NCBI GenBank assembly: GCA_963726995.1
Contig: CAVSEP010000006.1
Coordinates: 620,001 to 684,000, forward strand
Direction of reading: 5' to 3'
Source of the DNA: DAIDKA01 sp963726995
Lineage (GTDB): Bacteria > Pseudomonadota > Gammaproteobacteria > Steroidobacterales > Steroidobacteraceae
DNA: 64,000 nt
Below the pieces are notes generated by a model, which worked only from the letters and a program-made list of their open reading frames with translations, did not search any database and was not told the DNA's origin. Both the position numbers and the translations under genes were made by a program. Of the stretch, positions 54,265-63,802 are shown in pieces; the first letter of the stretch is position 1, and the number at the start of each line of letters is the position of its first letter.

Positions 54265-56253
54265 CTACGGCGCCAGTTTCTTCAGGAACTGCGCCACCGT
54301 GGCGAGCCACGCATCCCGATTGGCGGCATGCACGATTTCATGCCCCTCGTCCCGCGCCGTCACATACCAGGCCTCGCCGCCCCGCGCCCGAATCCCGGCC
54401 ACGATCTGGCCGGCCTGCTGTACCTGGGCCGGCGTGTCCTGCAGGCCCTGGAAGACCAGCACCGGCTTGCGGATCTGCGCCAGGTTGTTGATCGGCGACA
54501 GGCGGTTCAGCTGCGCCCGGGCCTGCGGATCGCGCTCGTCGCCGAATTCCGCGCGGCGCGCGGCCAGCTCGCCGGGCGCGCCATCGGCCAGGTAGGAAGG
54601 CAGGCTGGCATAGCCGTTCACGATGATGCCGCCGCTCAACCGGTCGCCGTAGGTGGCCAGCATGGCGAGCGCCATGAAGCCGCCGTAGGACTGGCCCATG
54701 ACCGCCACATGGGCGTGGTCCAGGTCCTTCTGCATGTCCACCCAGACCAGCAGCGCGCCCAGGTCCCGCAGGGCATCCTCACGGGCCGGCCCGTTGTCCA
54801 GGTCGGCGAAGGATTTGCCGTAGCCGGTGGAGCCGCGGATGTTGGGCGCAATCACCACGTAGCCCAGCTGGTTCACGGCGAACTGGATGAAAGCATCGAA
54901 GCCGGGGCGGAACTGGCCGGCCGGGCCGTCATGGATGTCGATGAGCACGGGATGGGGGCCGGGGGTGCGCGGCCGGTACACGAACGCCGGGATCAGGCGC
55001 TGGCCTGATCTTCCCTTGTCCCAGGTGGGGTACTGCAGGGACTGCGCGGGCACGTACAGCCGCGGGTCCACGGCGCCCACTTCACTGCGGGTCCAGCGGC
55101 TGACCGCGTTGTGGTCCGGTTCGTAGACATACACGTCGGCGGGGGCCTGCGCCCCTTGCGCGCTGAAGGCCAGCAGGTGGCCGGTGTGATCGAAGTGCAG
55201 GCCGGATATGCGCCCTTCCGGCAGGCCCGCGGGCGAGAGTTCGAGCTTCGACTCATTGTCGAGCACCGTCAGGCGGTCGCGGCCATCGTCATCGGCGACA
55301 TAGGCGAGGTAGCGGCCGTCCACGCCGACCTGGAAATCGACGATGTCCCAGGGTATCGCCGCCGTCAGGTCGCGGGCCTGGTGGGTCACCAGATCCAGGT
55401 AGCGCATCACCGAGAATTCGCCGTCATCCACGGAGCTGATGTAGACGCCGCGCCCGTCCGGCGAGAAGCGCGCATGCCGGATACCCAAGTGCCTGCCGCC
55501 TGCCTCGGCCGGCAGTACCGACCCGGTATTCACGTCACCGATGAAGAGGCTGCTTTCGCCGTTCACGCCCGGTTGCCACAGCAGCAGCTTCTGGCCGTCG
55601 GCCGACCAGTCCAGCGGGAACCAGGGCCGGTCACGGCCGGCCACCACCAGATGCGGCGCGGTGCCGGCGCCGATGTCGGACATATAAATGTCGGTGGTGG
55701 ACCCATCGCGGTCATTGCCGGTGAACACCAGATGCTGGCCGTCCGGGGACCACAGCGGGCTGCCGTGCCGGCCGGTGCCGCTGCTGAGCATGCGGGCGCC
55801 GTGGTTGGCGAAGCTGTAGAAGTACAGCTGCGGCAGACCGTCGGCGTTGTGCTCCTTCAGGAAGGCGAAGCCGTCCGCGGCGCCGGCGGGTGCGGTCAGC
55901 ACCTTGGTGACCGGATCCGGATACCAGGTGAGCTGTTCGCGCATTCCCAGCGGCGCGTTCACCCGGTGAACCTGCGCGGAATCGCCGAAGCGGGTGCTCA
56001 CCAGCAGGCTGTTGTCCGGCAGCCAGGCGAGAAACGATGCATCACGGCCTACGAGGTAGTCGGCGAGCTGCCCGCCCAGTTCCGGATCGACCGGCGGCAC
56101 GCCATCGACGACGAGCGCGCCGCGCGGCTGCGCCGGCAGGCCCTGCACGGGCAAGGGCAGGGCGACGGTTTGCGCCATGCAGGCGAGGCTTGCGCCAAGA
56201 CCGATTGCCGCCAGCCAGGTGCGCAGCCACGTCGCGGCCGGGGAAATTCTCAT
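54265..56253 (-). CDS. Exported S9 family (prolyl oligopeptidase-like) serine peptidase
   Basis: 662 residues. Signal peptide (WLRTWLAAIGLGASLACMAQ), a beta-propeller (about 60-400; repeats such as HGSPLWSPDGQHLVFTGND and LDWSADGQKLLLW), and a C-terminal hydrolase domain with the nucleophile Ser in MGQSYGGFMALAML, Asp in FQGLQDTPAQ and His in ARDEGHEIVH. It probably trims short peptides in the periplasm; two peptide transporters (OPT, POT) are encoded nearby. Confidence 0.92.
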   Translation of the reverse strand: MRISPAATWLRTWLAAIGLGASLACMAQTVALPLPVQGLPAQPRGALVVDGVPPVDPELGGQLADYLVGRDASFLAWLPDNSLLVSTRFGDSAQVHRVNAPLGMREQLTWYPDPVTKVLTAPAGAADGFAFLKEHNADGLPQLYFYSFANHGARMLSSGTGRHGSPLWSPDGQHLVFTGNDRDGSTTDIYMSDIGAGTAPHLVVAGRDRPWFPLDWSADGQKLLLWQPGVNGESSLFIGDVNTGSVLPAEAGGRHLGIRHARFSPDGRGVYISSVDDGEFSVMRYLDLVTHQARDLTAAIPWDIVDFQVGVDGRYLAYVADDDGRDRLTVLDNESKLELSPAGLPEGRISGLHFDHTGHLLAFSAQGAQAPADVYVYEPDHNAVSRWTRSEVGAVDPRLYVPAQSLQYPTWDKGRSGQRLIPAFVYRPRTPGPHPVLIDIHDGPAGQFRPGFDAFIQFAVNQLGYVVIAPNIRGSTGYGKSFADLDNGPAREDALRDLGALLVWVDMQKDLDHAHVAVMGQSYGGFMALAMLATYGDRLSGGIIVNGYASLPSYLADGAPGELAARRAEFGDERDPQARAQLNRLSPINNLAQIRKPVLVFQGLQDTPAQVQQAGQIVAGIRARGGEAWYVTARDEGHEIVHAANRDAWLATVAQFLKKLAP

Positions 56254-56315
56254 GAGGCGGTGTGAGTCATATCAGATGTCGAGCTGCCGGTATGGTGCCT
56301 GATAGGATGAGGTTC

Positions 56316-57278
56316 ATGACAGTACCTGTCTCACAACCGCGACTGACCCGGCATCCGGATGGCATCACGGCCGTGGATACCGAGTACATCAGGCCGGGGC
56401 TGGCCGCGGCCCACATCATCCAGCACGGCGGCGCCGCGGCGTTCGTGGACGTGGGCACCAACTACTCCGTGCCGCACCTGCTGGCCGCGCTGCGGGAACT
56501 GCAGATCGAACCGCGGGCCGTGGAATACGTGTTCATCACCCACGTGCACCTGGATCATGCGGGCGGCGCGGGCCTGCTGCTGCAGGAGCTCCCCGCAGCG
56601 CAGCTGGTCGCGCACCCGCGCGGAGCGCCGCACCTGATCGATCCGGCCAAGCTCATCGCCGCCTCCAAGGCCGTCTATGGGGAGGCTCGCTATCGGGAGC
56701 TGTACGGCGACCTCGTTCCGGTCGATGCCCGCCGGGTCATCAGCAGCGCGGACGGGCAGCAGCTGGCGCTGCGCGGCCGACCCTTGCAGCTGCTGCACAC
56801 ACCGGGGCATGCCCTGCATCACTACTGCCTGGTGGACCTCGAGCATCGGAATCTCTTCACCGGCGATACCTTCGGCCTGTCGTATCGCGAGCTGGATACC
56901 GCGAAAGGGGCCTTCGGCGTACCGACGACCACCCCGACGCAGTTTGATCCGGAGCAGCTGATCGCCTCGATCGATCGCCTGATGGCGACCGGGCCGCGCG
57001 CCGCCTACCTGATGCACTACAGCCGCATCACCGGTCTGCCGGCCATCGCCGCATCGCTCAAGGCGCAGATTCCCGAGTTCGCGGCCATGGCGCTACGGCA
57101 TGCGGACGCCGGCGATCCCTACGCGGCCATCTACGCCGACATGCGGGCGCTATGGATCCGGCTGGCGAAGCAGCACGGACTTGCCGAACCGGCGCTGAGC
57201 GTGGATGAATATCTGTCCAAGGACCTCGACCTCAACACGCAGGGTCTGATCGCCTGGCTGCAACGCCAGCGGAGGTAA
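56316..57278 (+). CDS. Metallo-beta-lactamase fold hydrolase
   Basis: About 320 residues (ATG 56316; ATG 56307 is also possible). Zinc motif THVHLDHAGG, then HTPGHALHHYC and FTGDTFGL complete the metal site. Glyoxalase II-like general fold. It lies 6 bases before prpB and runs in the same direction, so it may belong to the propionate operon, for example as a thioesterase; this role is inference. Confidence 0.87.
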   Translation: MTVPVSQPRLTRHPDGITAVDTEYIRPGLAAAHIIQHGGAAAFVDVGTNYSVPHLLAALRELQIEPRAVEYVFITHVHLDHAGGAGLLLQELPAAQLVAHPRGAPHLIDPAKLIAASKAVYGEARYRELYGDLVPVDARRVISSADGQQLALRGRPLQLLHTPGHALHHYCLVDLEHRNLFTGDTFGLSYRELDTAKGAFGVPTTTPTQFDPEQLIASIDRLMATGPRAAYLMHYSRITGLPAIAASLKAQIPEFAAMALRHADAGDPYAAIYADMRALWIRLAKQHGLAEPALSVDEYLSKDLDLNTQGLIAWLQRQRR

Positions 57279-57284
57279 CGATAC

Positions 57285-58181
57285 ATGTCCAATCCTTCCC
57301 CCGGACTGAAGCTGCGCGAGGCGCTGGAGCGGGAGCAGCCGCTGCAGATTGCCGGCACGGTCAGCGCCTTCGCGGCCATGCTCGCGGCGCGCGCGGGCTT
57401 TCGCGCCATCTACCTTTCCGGCGCCGGCGTGGCGAACAGCGCCTTCGGTCTGCCCGATCTGGGCGTGACGACCCTGAACGATGTGGCCGAGGAAGTGCGC
57501 CGGATCACGGCCGCGTGCCAACTGCCGTTGCTGGTGGATGCGGACACCGGTTTCGGCGGCGCCTTCAACATCGCGCGCACTTGTCGGGAGCTGGCGCGGG
57601 CCGGGGCCGCGGGGCTGCATCTGGAGGACCAGGTGCAGGCCAAGCGCTGTGGTCACCGGCCCGGCAAGCAGCTGGTGGCCGCGCAGGAAATGTGCGATCG
57701 GCTCAAGGCCGCCCTCGATGCCCGCCACGATCCGGCCTTCGTCATCATGGCGCGCACCGATGCGCAGGCGGTGGAAGGAATGTCCGCAGCGCTGGAGCGT
57801 GCGCAGGCCTACGTGGCGGCCGGCGCCGACATGATTTTCGCGGAAGGTCTCACCGCGCTGAGCGAATACCGGCAGTTCACCGCCGCGGTGAGCGTGCCGG
57901 TGCTGGCCAACATCACTGAATTCGGCCGCACGCCGCTGCTCGGCGCGCGGGAGTTGGGCGAGGCGGGTGTACGGCTGGTGCTTTATCCGCTGTCGGCGTT
58001 CAGGGCCATGAGTCGCGCGGCCGAGGAGGTCTACGGCGCCATTCGCCGCGACGGCACGCAACGCGCGCAGCTTATGCGCATGCAGACCCGCGAGGAGCTG
58101 TATGCCGTACTGGATTATCACGCCTACGAGGCGCAGCTGGACCGGTTGTTCGGCGCCGATCCTGCGAAGGAGCAGCCATGA
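57285..58181 (+). CDS. prpB: Methylisocitrate lyase
   Basis: 298 residues. Splits 2-methylisocitrate into pyruvate and succinate, the last step of the 2-methylcitrate cycle. Isocitrate lyase superfamily active site: KRCGH (residues 123-127), LVDADTGFGGAFNIARTCREL, and MARTDAQAVEG. The KRCGH with GHRPGK is the PrpB form. Start overlaps prpC by 4 bases at its end. Confidence 0.95.
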   Translation: MSNPSPGLKLREALEREQPLQIAGTVSAFAAMLAARAGFRAIYLSGAGVANSAFGLPDLGVTTLNDVAEEVRRITAACQLPLLVDADTGFGGAFNIARTCRELARAGAAGLHLEDQVQAKRCGHRPGKQLVAAQEMCDRLKAALDARHDPAFVIMARTDAQAVEGMSAALERAQAYVAAGADMIFAEGLTALSEYRQFTAAVSVPVLANITEFGRTPLLGARELGEAGVRLVLYPLSAFRAMSRAAEEVYGAIRRDGTQRAQLMRMQTREELYAVLDYHAYEAQLDRLFGADPAKEQP

Positions 58182-59326
58182 GTGAATCCCCGCCCGCGTT
58201 GCGGGTGAAGAAATCCGTGGCGCTGGCCGGCGTCACCGCCGGTTCCACCGCGCTATGCACCGTGGGCCAGACCGGCAACGACCTGCACTATCGCGGCTAT
58301 GACATCGTGGACCTGGCGCGCGAGGCGACCTTCGAGGAGGTCGCGCACCTGCTGATTCATGGTGACTTGCCGAACGCCTCCGCCTTGAGCGCCTATCAGG
58401 CGAAGTTGAAATCGTTGCGGGGCCTGTCGCGAACGGTGCGCGGTGCCCTGGAAGTGCTGCCGCCGGCCGCCCATCCCATGGATGTGCTGCGTACCGGCGT
58501 CTCCGCGATGGGCTGTGCGCTGCCCGAAGCGGCGGCTCACGGGGCCGGCGGCGCCCGGGATATCGCCGATCAGCTGGTGGCTTCGCTGGGCTCGATGCTG
58601 GCGTACTGGCACCACTTCAGCCGCTCGGGCCGGCGCATCACCCTGGAAACGGACGATGACTCGGTGGGCGGCCACTTCCTGCACCTGCTGCATGAGCGGC
58701 CGCCGCACTCCTCCTGGGTGCGGGCCATGCACACCTCGCTGATCCTGTATGCCGAGCATGAGTTCAACGCCTCGACGTTCACGGCGCGGGTCATCGCCAG
58801 CACCGGATCGGATCTGTATTCGTGCCTGGTCGGCGGCATCGGCGCGCTGCGCGGACCGAAGCACGGCGGCGCGAATGAAGTCGCCCTGGAAATCCAGCAG
58901 CGCTACCACAGTGCCGATGCGGCCGAGGCCGATATTCTGGCGCGGCTCGCGGCCCGCGAGGTCATCATCGGATTCGGGCATCCGGTCTACACCATCGCCG
59001 ATCCACGCCATCCCATCGCCAAGGAGGTGGCGCGCCGGCTTTCCGCCGAGGCGGGCGACTCGAAACTGTTCGCGGTCGCCGACCGCATCGAGTCGGTGCT
59101 GTGGCGTGAGAAGCGGCTGTTTCCGAACGTGGACTGGTTCTCCGCGGTGCTCTATCACCTGCTGGAAATTCCCGTGGCGATGTTCACGCCGCTGTTCGTG
59201 ATGTCGCGCACCACGGGCTGGTCGGCGCACGTCTTGGAACAGCGCGACAACGGCAAGATCGTGCGCCCCGCAGCCGAATACGTAGGTCCCGCGCCCCGGC
59301 CCTACGTGCCGCTGGCCGCGCGCTAG
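58178..59326 (+). CDS. prpC: 2-methylcitrate synthase
   Basis: 382 residues. Condenses propionyl-CoA with oxaloacetate. Citrate-synthase family signatures: YRGYDIVDLAREATFEEVAHLLIHG, the active His in LYAEHEFNASTFTARVIAST, GPKHGGANE and GFGHPVYTIADPRH, and YHLLEIPVAMFTPLFVMSRTTGWSAHVLEQ. The short length and neighbouring prpB and prpD identify it as PrpC rather than GltA. Confidence 0.96.
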   Translation: MSESPPALRVKKSVALAGVTAGSTALCTVGQTGNDLHYRGYDIVDLAREATFEEVAHLLIHGDLPNASALSAYQAKLKSLRGLSRTVRGALEVLPPAAHPMDVLRTGVSAMGCALPEAAAHGAGGARDIADQLVASLGSMLAYWHHFSRSGRRITLETDDDSVGGHFLHLLHERPPHSSWVRAMHTSLILYAEHEFNASTFTARVIASTGSDLYSCLVGGIGALRGPKHGGANEVALEIQQRYHSADAAEADILARLAAREVIIGFGHPVYTIADPRHPIAKEVARRLSAEAGDSKLFAVADRIESVLWREKRLFPNVDWFSAVLYHLLEIPVAMFTPLFVMSRTTGWSAHVLEQRDNGKIVRPAAEYVGPAPRPYVPLAAR

Positions 59327-59334
59327 GTGTCGTG

Positions 59335-60793
59335 ATGTCAGCCTTTGATCCAAAGCGCGCGCAGCGCTCGGAACCGGATGCGGCGCTGCTTGAGATCGCC
59401 AGGTACGTGAGCGAGCCGCCGCCGGTCTCGGCGCTGGCATTCGCGACCGCGCGGGACTGCCTGATGGACACGCTGGCCTGCGGACTGCTGGCCCTGAAGA
59501 TGCCGGCCTGCGCGAAGCTGGTGGGCCCGGTGGTGCCCGGCGCCGTGATGCCGGGAGGGGCGCGCGTCCCCGGAACCTCGCTGGAACTGGACCCGGTGCA
59601 GGGCGCGTTCGCCATCGGCACCATGATCCGCTGGCTGGATTTCAATGACACCTGGCTCGCGGCCGAGTGGGGCCATCCTTCCGACAATCTCGGCGGCATT
59701 CTCGCCGTCGCGGATTACCTGTCGCGCCAGGCCCTGATGCAGGGGCGGCCCTCGCTCAGCGTCGCCGAGGTGCTGACCGCGATGGTCCGGGCGCATGAAA
59801 TCCAGGGCGTGCTGGCGCTCAACAACAGCTTCAACCGCGTGGGGCTCGATCACGTGCTGCTGGTACGCATCGCCACCACGGCGGTCGTCACGGCGATGCT
59901 CGGGCGGTTCCCGGGCCCAGATCTGCAACGCCGTCTCCAACGCCTGGGCCGACGGCGGCGCGCTGCGCACCTACCGTCACGCGCCCAACACCGGCTCGCG
60001 CAAGAGCTGGGCCGCGGGGGATGCCACCAGCCGCGGGGTGCGTCACGCGCTCATGGCGATGGGCGGGGAGATGGGCTATCCGACCGTCCTGTCCGCGCCG
60101 CGCTGGGGATTCCAGGACGTGCTGTTCGCGGGCCAGCAGCTCGCGCTGCCGCAGCCCTTCGGCAGCTACGTGATGGAAAACATCCTGTTCAAGATTTCCT
60201 GGCCTGCCGAGTTCCACGCCCAGACGGCCGTGGAATGCGCGATGGCCCTGCATGCGGCGGTCGCGGGCCGGCTGGGTGCCATCAGCCGCATCGTGGTCGA
60301 GACCCAGGAGCCCGGGGTGCGCATCATCGACAAGACCGGACCGCTGGCGAATCCGGCCGATCGCGACCACTGCATCCAGTACATGGTGGCGGTACCGCTG
60401 ATATTCGGCCGGCTCACGGCCGCCGACTACGAGGATGAGGTGGCCGCCGATCCGCGCATCGACCGCTTGCGCGAGCTGATGGAGGTGCGCGAGAACGCGG
60501 CGTTCACCAAGGATTACTACGATCCGGAACGCCGCTTCATCGGCAACGCCGTGCAGGTATTCTTCGACGACGGCAGTGCGACCCCCAGGGTGCAGGTGGA
60601 CTTCCCGGTGGGCCACCGCCGGCGGCGCGCGGAAGGCCAGCCGCTGATGGTCGCCAAGTTCGAGGCGGCGGTACGCGCCCACTACCCGGCCAGGCAGGCC
60701 GCGCGCGTGGTGGCGCTGTTCGCCGATCCCGCGCGCCTCACGGCCCTGAGCGTCAACGAATTCATGGCCGAACTGGTCAGTAATGGGCGATGA
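59335..60793 (+). CDS. prpD: 2-methylcitrate dehydratase, frame disrupted at 59902-59904
   Basis: Dehydrates 2-methylcitrate to 2-methylaconitate. The first 190 residues (LMDTLACGLLALK, IRWLDFNDTWLAAEWGHPSDNLGGI, LALNNSFNRVGLDHVLLVRIA) and the last 290 (ADGGALRTYRHAPNTGSRKSWAAGDATSRGV, FQDVLFAGQ) are in different frames. Removing one G from GGG at 59902-59904 gives LGGSRAQICNAV and a 485-residue protein, the normal PrpD size. The end overlaps rsmG by 11 bases, so rsmG and parAB may share the propionate operon's transcript. Confidence 0.88.
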
Positions 60794-61418
60794 GGCCGCC
60801 GTGCTGGTGGCCGGCGCCCGGCAGCTCGGCGTCAGCCTGGATGACGCCGCCGCGGCGGCCCTGCTGCGCCTGCTGGATGAGCTGCTGCGCTGGAATCGCG
60901 CCTACAACCTGACCAGTATCACCGACCGGGCGCAGATGCTGACGCATCACCTGCTGGACAGCCTGTCCGTGGCGCCGTTTGTGCAGGGCAGCACCCTGGT
61001 GGACGTGGGCACCGGTGCGGGCTTCCCGGGCCTTCCTCTGGCGCTGCTCGCGCCACAGCGCCGCTGTGTCCTGGTGGATGCCAATGGCAAGAAGCAGCGG
61101 TTCGTGGCGCACGCCGCCCGCACCCTGGGCCTGGCCAATGTGGAGGCACTGCACACCCGCATGGAGGAAATGCACCCCGCCCAGGCCTTCGACACCGTCG
61201 TCGCGCGGGCCTGCGCGGCCCTGCCGCAGCTGCTGGAATGGGTGGCGCCGCTGTGCGGACCGGGGACGCGGGTGCTGGCCATGAAGGGTCGGCTGCCGGC
61301 GCAGGAAATCGCGGCGGTGGCGCCGCCCTGGGTGATCGAGCAGACCGTGCCGCTCGCGGTGCCGGGGTTGAACGAGGAGCGCCACGTGGTCATTGCCGCC
61401 TGTAGACTTGGGTCATGA
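60783..61418 (+). CDS. rsmG: 16S rRNA (guanine-527-N7)-methyltransferase
   Basis: 211 residues. SAM motif LVDVGTGAGFPGLPLALL, substrate and catalytic segments RWNRAYNLTSI, HHLLDSLSV, VVARACAALPQLLEW and KGRLPAQE. Methylates G527 in the decoding region of 16S rRNA; loss gives low-level streptomycin resistance. It precedes parA and parB, as in many bacteria, but here follows prpD rather than mnmG. Confidence 0.96.
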   Translation: MGDEAAVLVAGARQLGVSLDDAAAAALLRLLDELLRWNRAYNLTSITDRAQMLTHHLLDSLSVAPFVQGSTLVDVGTGAGFPGLPLALLAPQRRCVLVDANGKKQRFVAHAARTLGLANVEALHTRMEEMHPAQAFDTVVARACAALPQLLEWVAPLCGPGTRVLAMKGRLPAQEIAAVAPPWVIEQTVPLAVPGLNEERHVVIAACRLGS

Positions 61419-62207
61419 AGCGGGTCATTGCAATTGCCAACCAGAAAGGCGGCGTGGGCAAGACCACGACGGCGGTGAATCTGGCGGCCTCGCTGGCGGC
61501 CACCAAACGGCGGGTGCTGCTGATCGACTGCGACCCGCAGGGCAATGCCACCATGGGCTGCGGCGTGGACAAGTCGCAGCTGGTACGCGGGCACCTGCGA
61601 GGTGCTGCTGGGGGAATGCGACATCAAGTCCGCGCTGGTTCCCGTGGAGCCTTCCGGGTTCACGCTGCTGCCGACCAACCAGGATCTGACCGTGGCCGAG
61701 GTGAAGCTGCTGACCCTGATCGCCGGACGCGAGATGAAACTGCGCTCGGCGGTGAAGGAGGTGCGGGAGCAGTTCGATGTGATCCTGATCGACTGTCCGC
61801 CGGCGCTGAACCTGCTCACCGTCAACGCCCTGGTGGCCGCCGACAGCGTGCTGATTCCCATGCAGTGCGAGTACTACGCCCTCGAAGGTCTCACGGGCCT
61901 GCTGGCGACCGTGGAGCAGATCCGGGCGGCCGTGAATCCGGAACTGGAGATCGAAGGGCTGCTGCGCACGATGTACGACCCGCGCAACAATCTTTCGAAT
62001 GAGGTGGGGGCGCAGCTGATCCTGCACTTCCCCGACAAGGTGTTCCGGACGGTGATTCCGCGCAACGTGCGCCTCGCCGAGGCGCCGTCGTTCGGGGTGC
62101 CGGTGCTGCTGCACGACAAGGAGTCGCGCGGTGCGCTGGCGTACCTGGCCCTCGCCGGGGAAATGATCCGCCGCGAGGACGAGCGTTGCGGCCGCAGTGA
62201 GCCATGA
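61415..62207 (+). CDS. parA: Chromosome partitioning ATPase ParA/Soj, frame disrupted at 61589-61591
   Basis: Deviant Walker ATPase that moves ParB-parS complexes. Walker A' is ANQKGGVGKTTTAVNL, then LLIDCDPQGNATMGCG. After the codons for KSQLV the frame is wrong; dropping one G from GCGGGC (61589-61591) restores RGTCEVLLGECDI, then LIDCPPALNLLTVNAL, MQCEYYALEGLTGLL and EAPSFGVPVLLHDKESRG. Joined length is 263 residues, as expected. Overlaps rsmG and parB. Confidence 0.9.
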
Positions 62208-63132
62208 CCAGAAGAAACCCAGTCTCGGCCGTACCCTGAATGCGCTGATCGGCACACCGGAAGCGTCGCGTGCCGCGCCCGCCGCGCCGGAGTCGCCTCC
62301 GCAGGCGCCGGCCGCCGGCCCGGTCGGTGATCGGCTGACGCGCCTGCCGCTGGACCTCCTGCAGCGCGGGCGCTACCAGCCGCGCTCGCACCTGGATCAG
62401 GAGTCGCTCGCGGAACTCGCGGCCTCGATCCGCAGCCAAGGGGTGGTGCAGCCCATCGTGGTGCGACCGATCGCGGCCAGCACCCCCACGGGCGGCCCGC
62501 GCTACGAAATCATCGCCGGCGAACGCCGCTGGCGCGCGGCGCAGCTCGCGCAGTTGGCGGACATTCCGGCCATCGTGCGCGACGTGCCGGATGAAACCGC
62601 CCTGTCAGTGGCGCTCATCGAGAACATCCAGCGCGAGAATCTCAATCCGCTGGAAGAGGCCCGGGCGCTGGAGCGTCTGATCGGCGAATTCAGCATGACG
62701 CACCAGCAGGCCGCGGAAGCCGTCGGGCGCTCACGGGCCGCGGTCAGCAACCTGCTGCGGCTGCTGGATCTGGCGCCGGAAGTCTGTGAGCAGCTGGAGT
62801 CGCGCGCGCTGGAGATGGGCCATGGGCGGGCGCTGCTGGGCCTCGCCACCCGCCGGCAGCAGGTGGAAGTGGCGGCGCTGGTGGTGCGGACGGATCTTTC
62901 GGTACGCGAAACCGAGTCCATCGTCCGGCGCATGACCCAGGCCGGCGGGCCACGCTCCGAGCCGGCCGCGGGCGCCGCCGCGGATCCCAACGTGCAGCGC
63001 CTGGAACAGGACCTGTCGGAGAAGCTCGGCGCCCGGGTGGTCATCCAACATACCCGCTCGGGCAAGGGCAAACTGGTGGTCAGCTACAACAGCCTGGACG
63101 AGCTGGACGGCATTCTCGAACACATCCAGTGA
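62197..63132 (+). CDS. parB: Chromosome partitioning protein ParB
   Basis: 311 residues from GTG 62197. N-terminal KPSLGRTLNALIG, the CTP-binding and clamp region ISRQGVVQPIVVRP-like stretch (ASIRSQGVVQPIVVRP), GERRWRAAQLA, ENIQRENLNPLEEA, and the helix-turn-helix QQAAEAVGRSRAAVSNLLRLLDL. C-terminal dimerisation segment LEHIQ. Binds the parS sites in recF-dnaN, 57 kb away. The start overlaps parA. Confidence 0.96.
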   Translation: MSHDQKKPSLGRTLNALIGTPEASRAAPAAPESPPQAPAAGPVGDRLTRLPLDLLQRGRYQPRSHLDQESLAELAASIRSQGVVQPIVVRPIAASTPTGGPRYEIIAGERRWRAAQLAQLADIPAIVRDVPDETALSVALIENIQRENLNPLEEARALERLIGEFSMTHQQAAEAVGRSRAAVSNLLRLLDLAPEVCEQLESRALEMGHGRALLGLATRRQQVEVAALVVRTDLSVRETESIVRRMTQAGGPRSEPAAGAAADPNVQRLEQDLSEKLGARVVIQHTRSGKGKLVVSYNSLDELDGILEHIQ

Positions 63133-63191
63133 AGGCCCGCCGTCCGGCATTGTTAACACGCTAATTTCTAGCCTTTTCCGGCCGGCATATC

Positions 63192-63197
63192 TATAAT
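63192..63197 (+). promoter_or_regulatory. Probable -10 element of the atp operon
   Basis: The 222-base gap between parB and atpI (63133-63354) contains TATAAT at 63192-63197 preceded by an AT-rich stretch (TTGTTAACACGCTAATTTCT). No convincing -35 sits 16-18 bases upstream. The remaining 160 bases form a long leader with an AAGGA ribosome binding site (63344-63348) before the atpI GTG; nothing else was seen in it. Confidence 0.45.
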
Positions 63198-63354
63198 TCG
63201 CCGCCGTCGCGGCCCGGTCACGTAAGTGACTGTTGGACAACCAAATCCTGTCGCAGCGTGGTTTGATCCGAAGGGCCGCCCATTCAGAGTGGCTCGCCAT
63301 TAGCAGTGCAGTCAGGGGGTTAAGCGTGTCGCCTGAAATGCACAAGGAATTCCG

Positions 63355-63802
63355 GTGAACGCCATTGATCTGCCGCAGGCGCGCAGGCTGGCGTTCATGT
63401 GCGTGCGCGCTCAGGTGGTCGATGACCCTGCTGGTCGCGGCGGCTGAGCCTGGTGGTCGCGGGGCCGCGGGCCGCCGCGTCGGCGGTGGTCGGCGGTGGC
63501 GCGAGCACCCTGGCCAGCGTGGCGATGGCGTTACTGGCTTTTGGCGGTTGTCCGGGTCGAGCGCGGAGCGGATGCTGCTGGCGTTCTATGTCGGCGAGAT
63601 TGCCAAGATCACGGTGGTGATCCTGGTGTTGGTTTTGGCGCTGGTGTTCATGAAAGTGAACCCGGTGGCGATGATTTCGGCCTTCATGGCCACGTTTTTG
63701 GTGTATTGGGTGGTGCTGGCGCGTGCGCTGTGGTCCGGACGGACTGCGCCGGTGCCGGATACCAAGGGTCCGGTCGGCGGTGTGCCGCGTGAGATGGTTT
63801 GA
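63355..63802 (+). CDS. atpI: ATP synthase subunit I, frame disrupted at about three places
   Basis: AtpI helps assemble the c-ring and transports Mg or Ca. GTG 63355 begins MNAIDLPQARRLAFMCVRAQVV. The frame must change near 63421 to read MTLLVAAA, near 63443 to read SLVVAGPRAAASAVVGGGASTLASVAMALLAFGG, and near 63556 to read SSAERMLLAFYVGEIAKITVVILVL, KVNPVAMISAFMATFLVYWVVLA. Each segment is typical of AtpI and in the right order. Overlaps atpB (TGATG). Confidence 0.75.
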
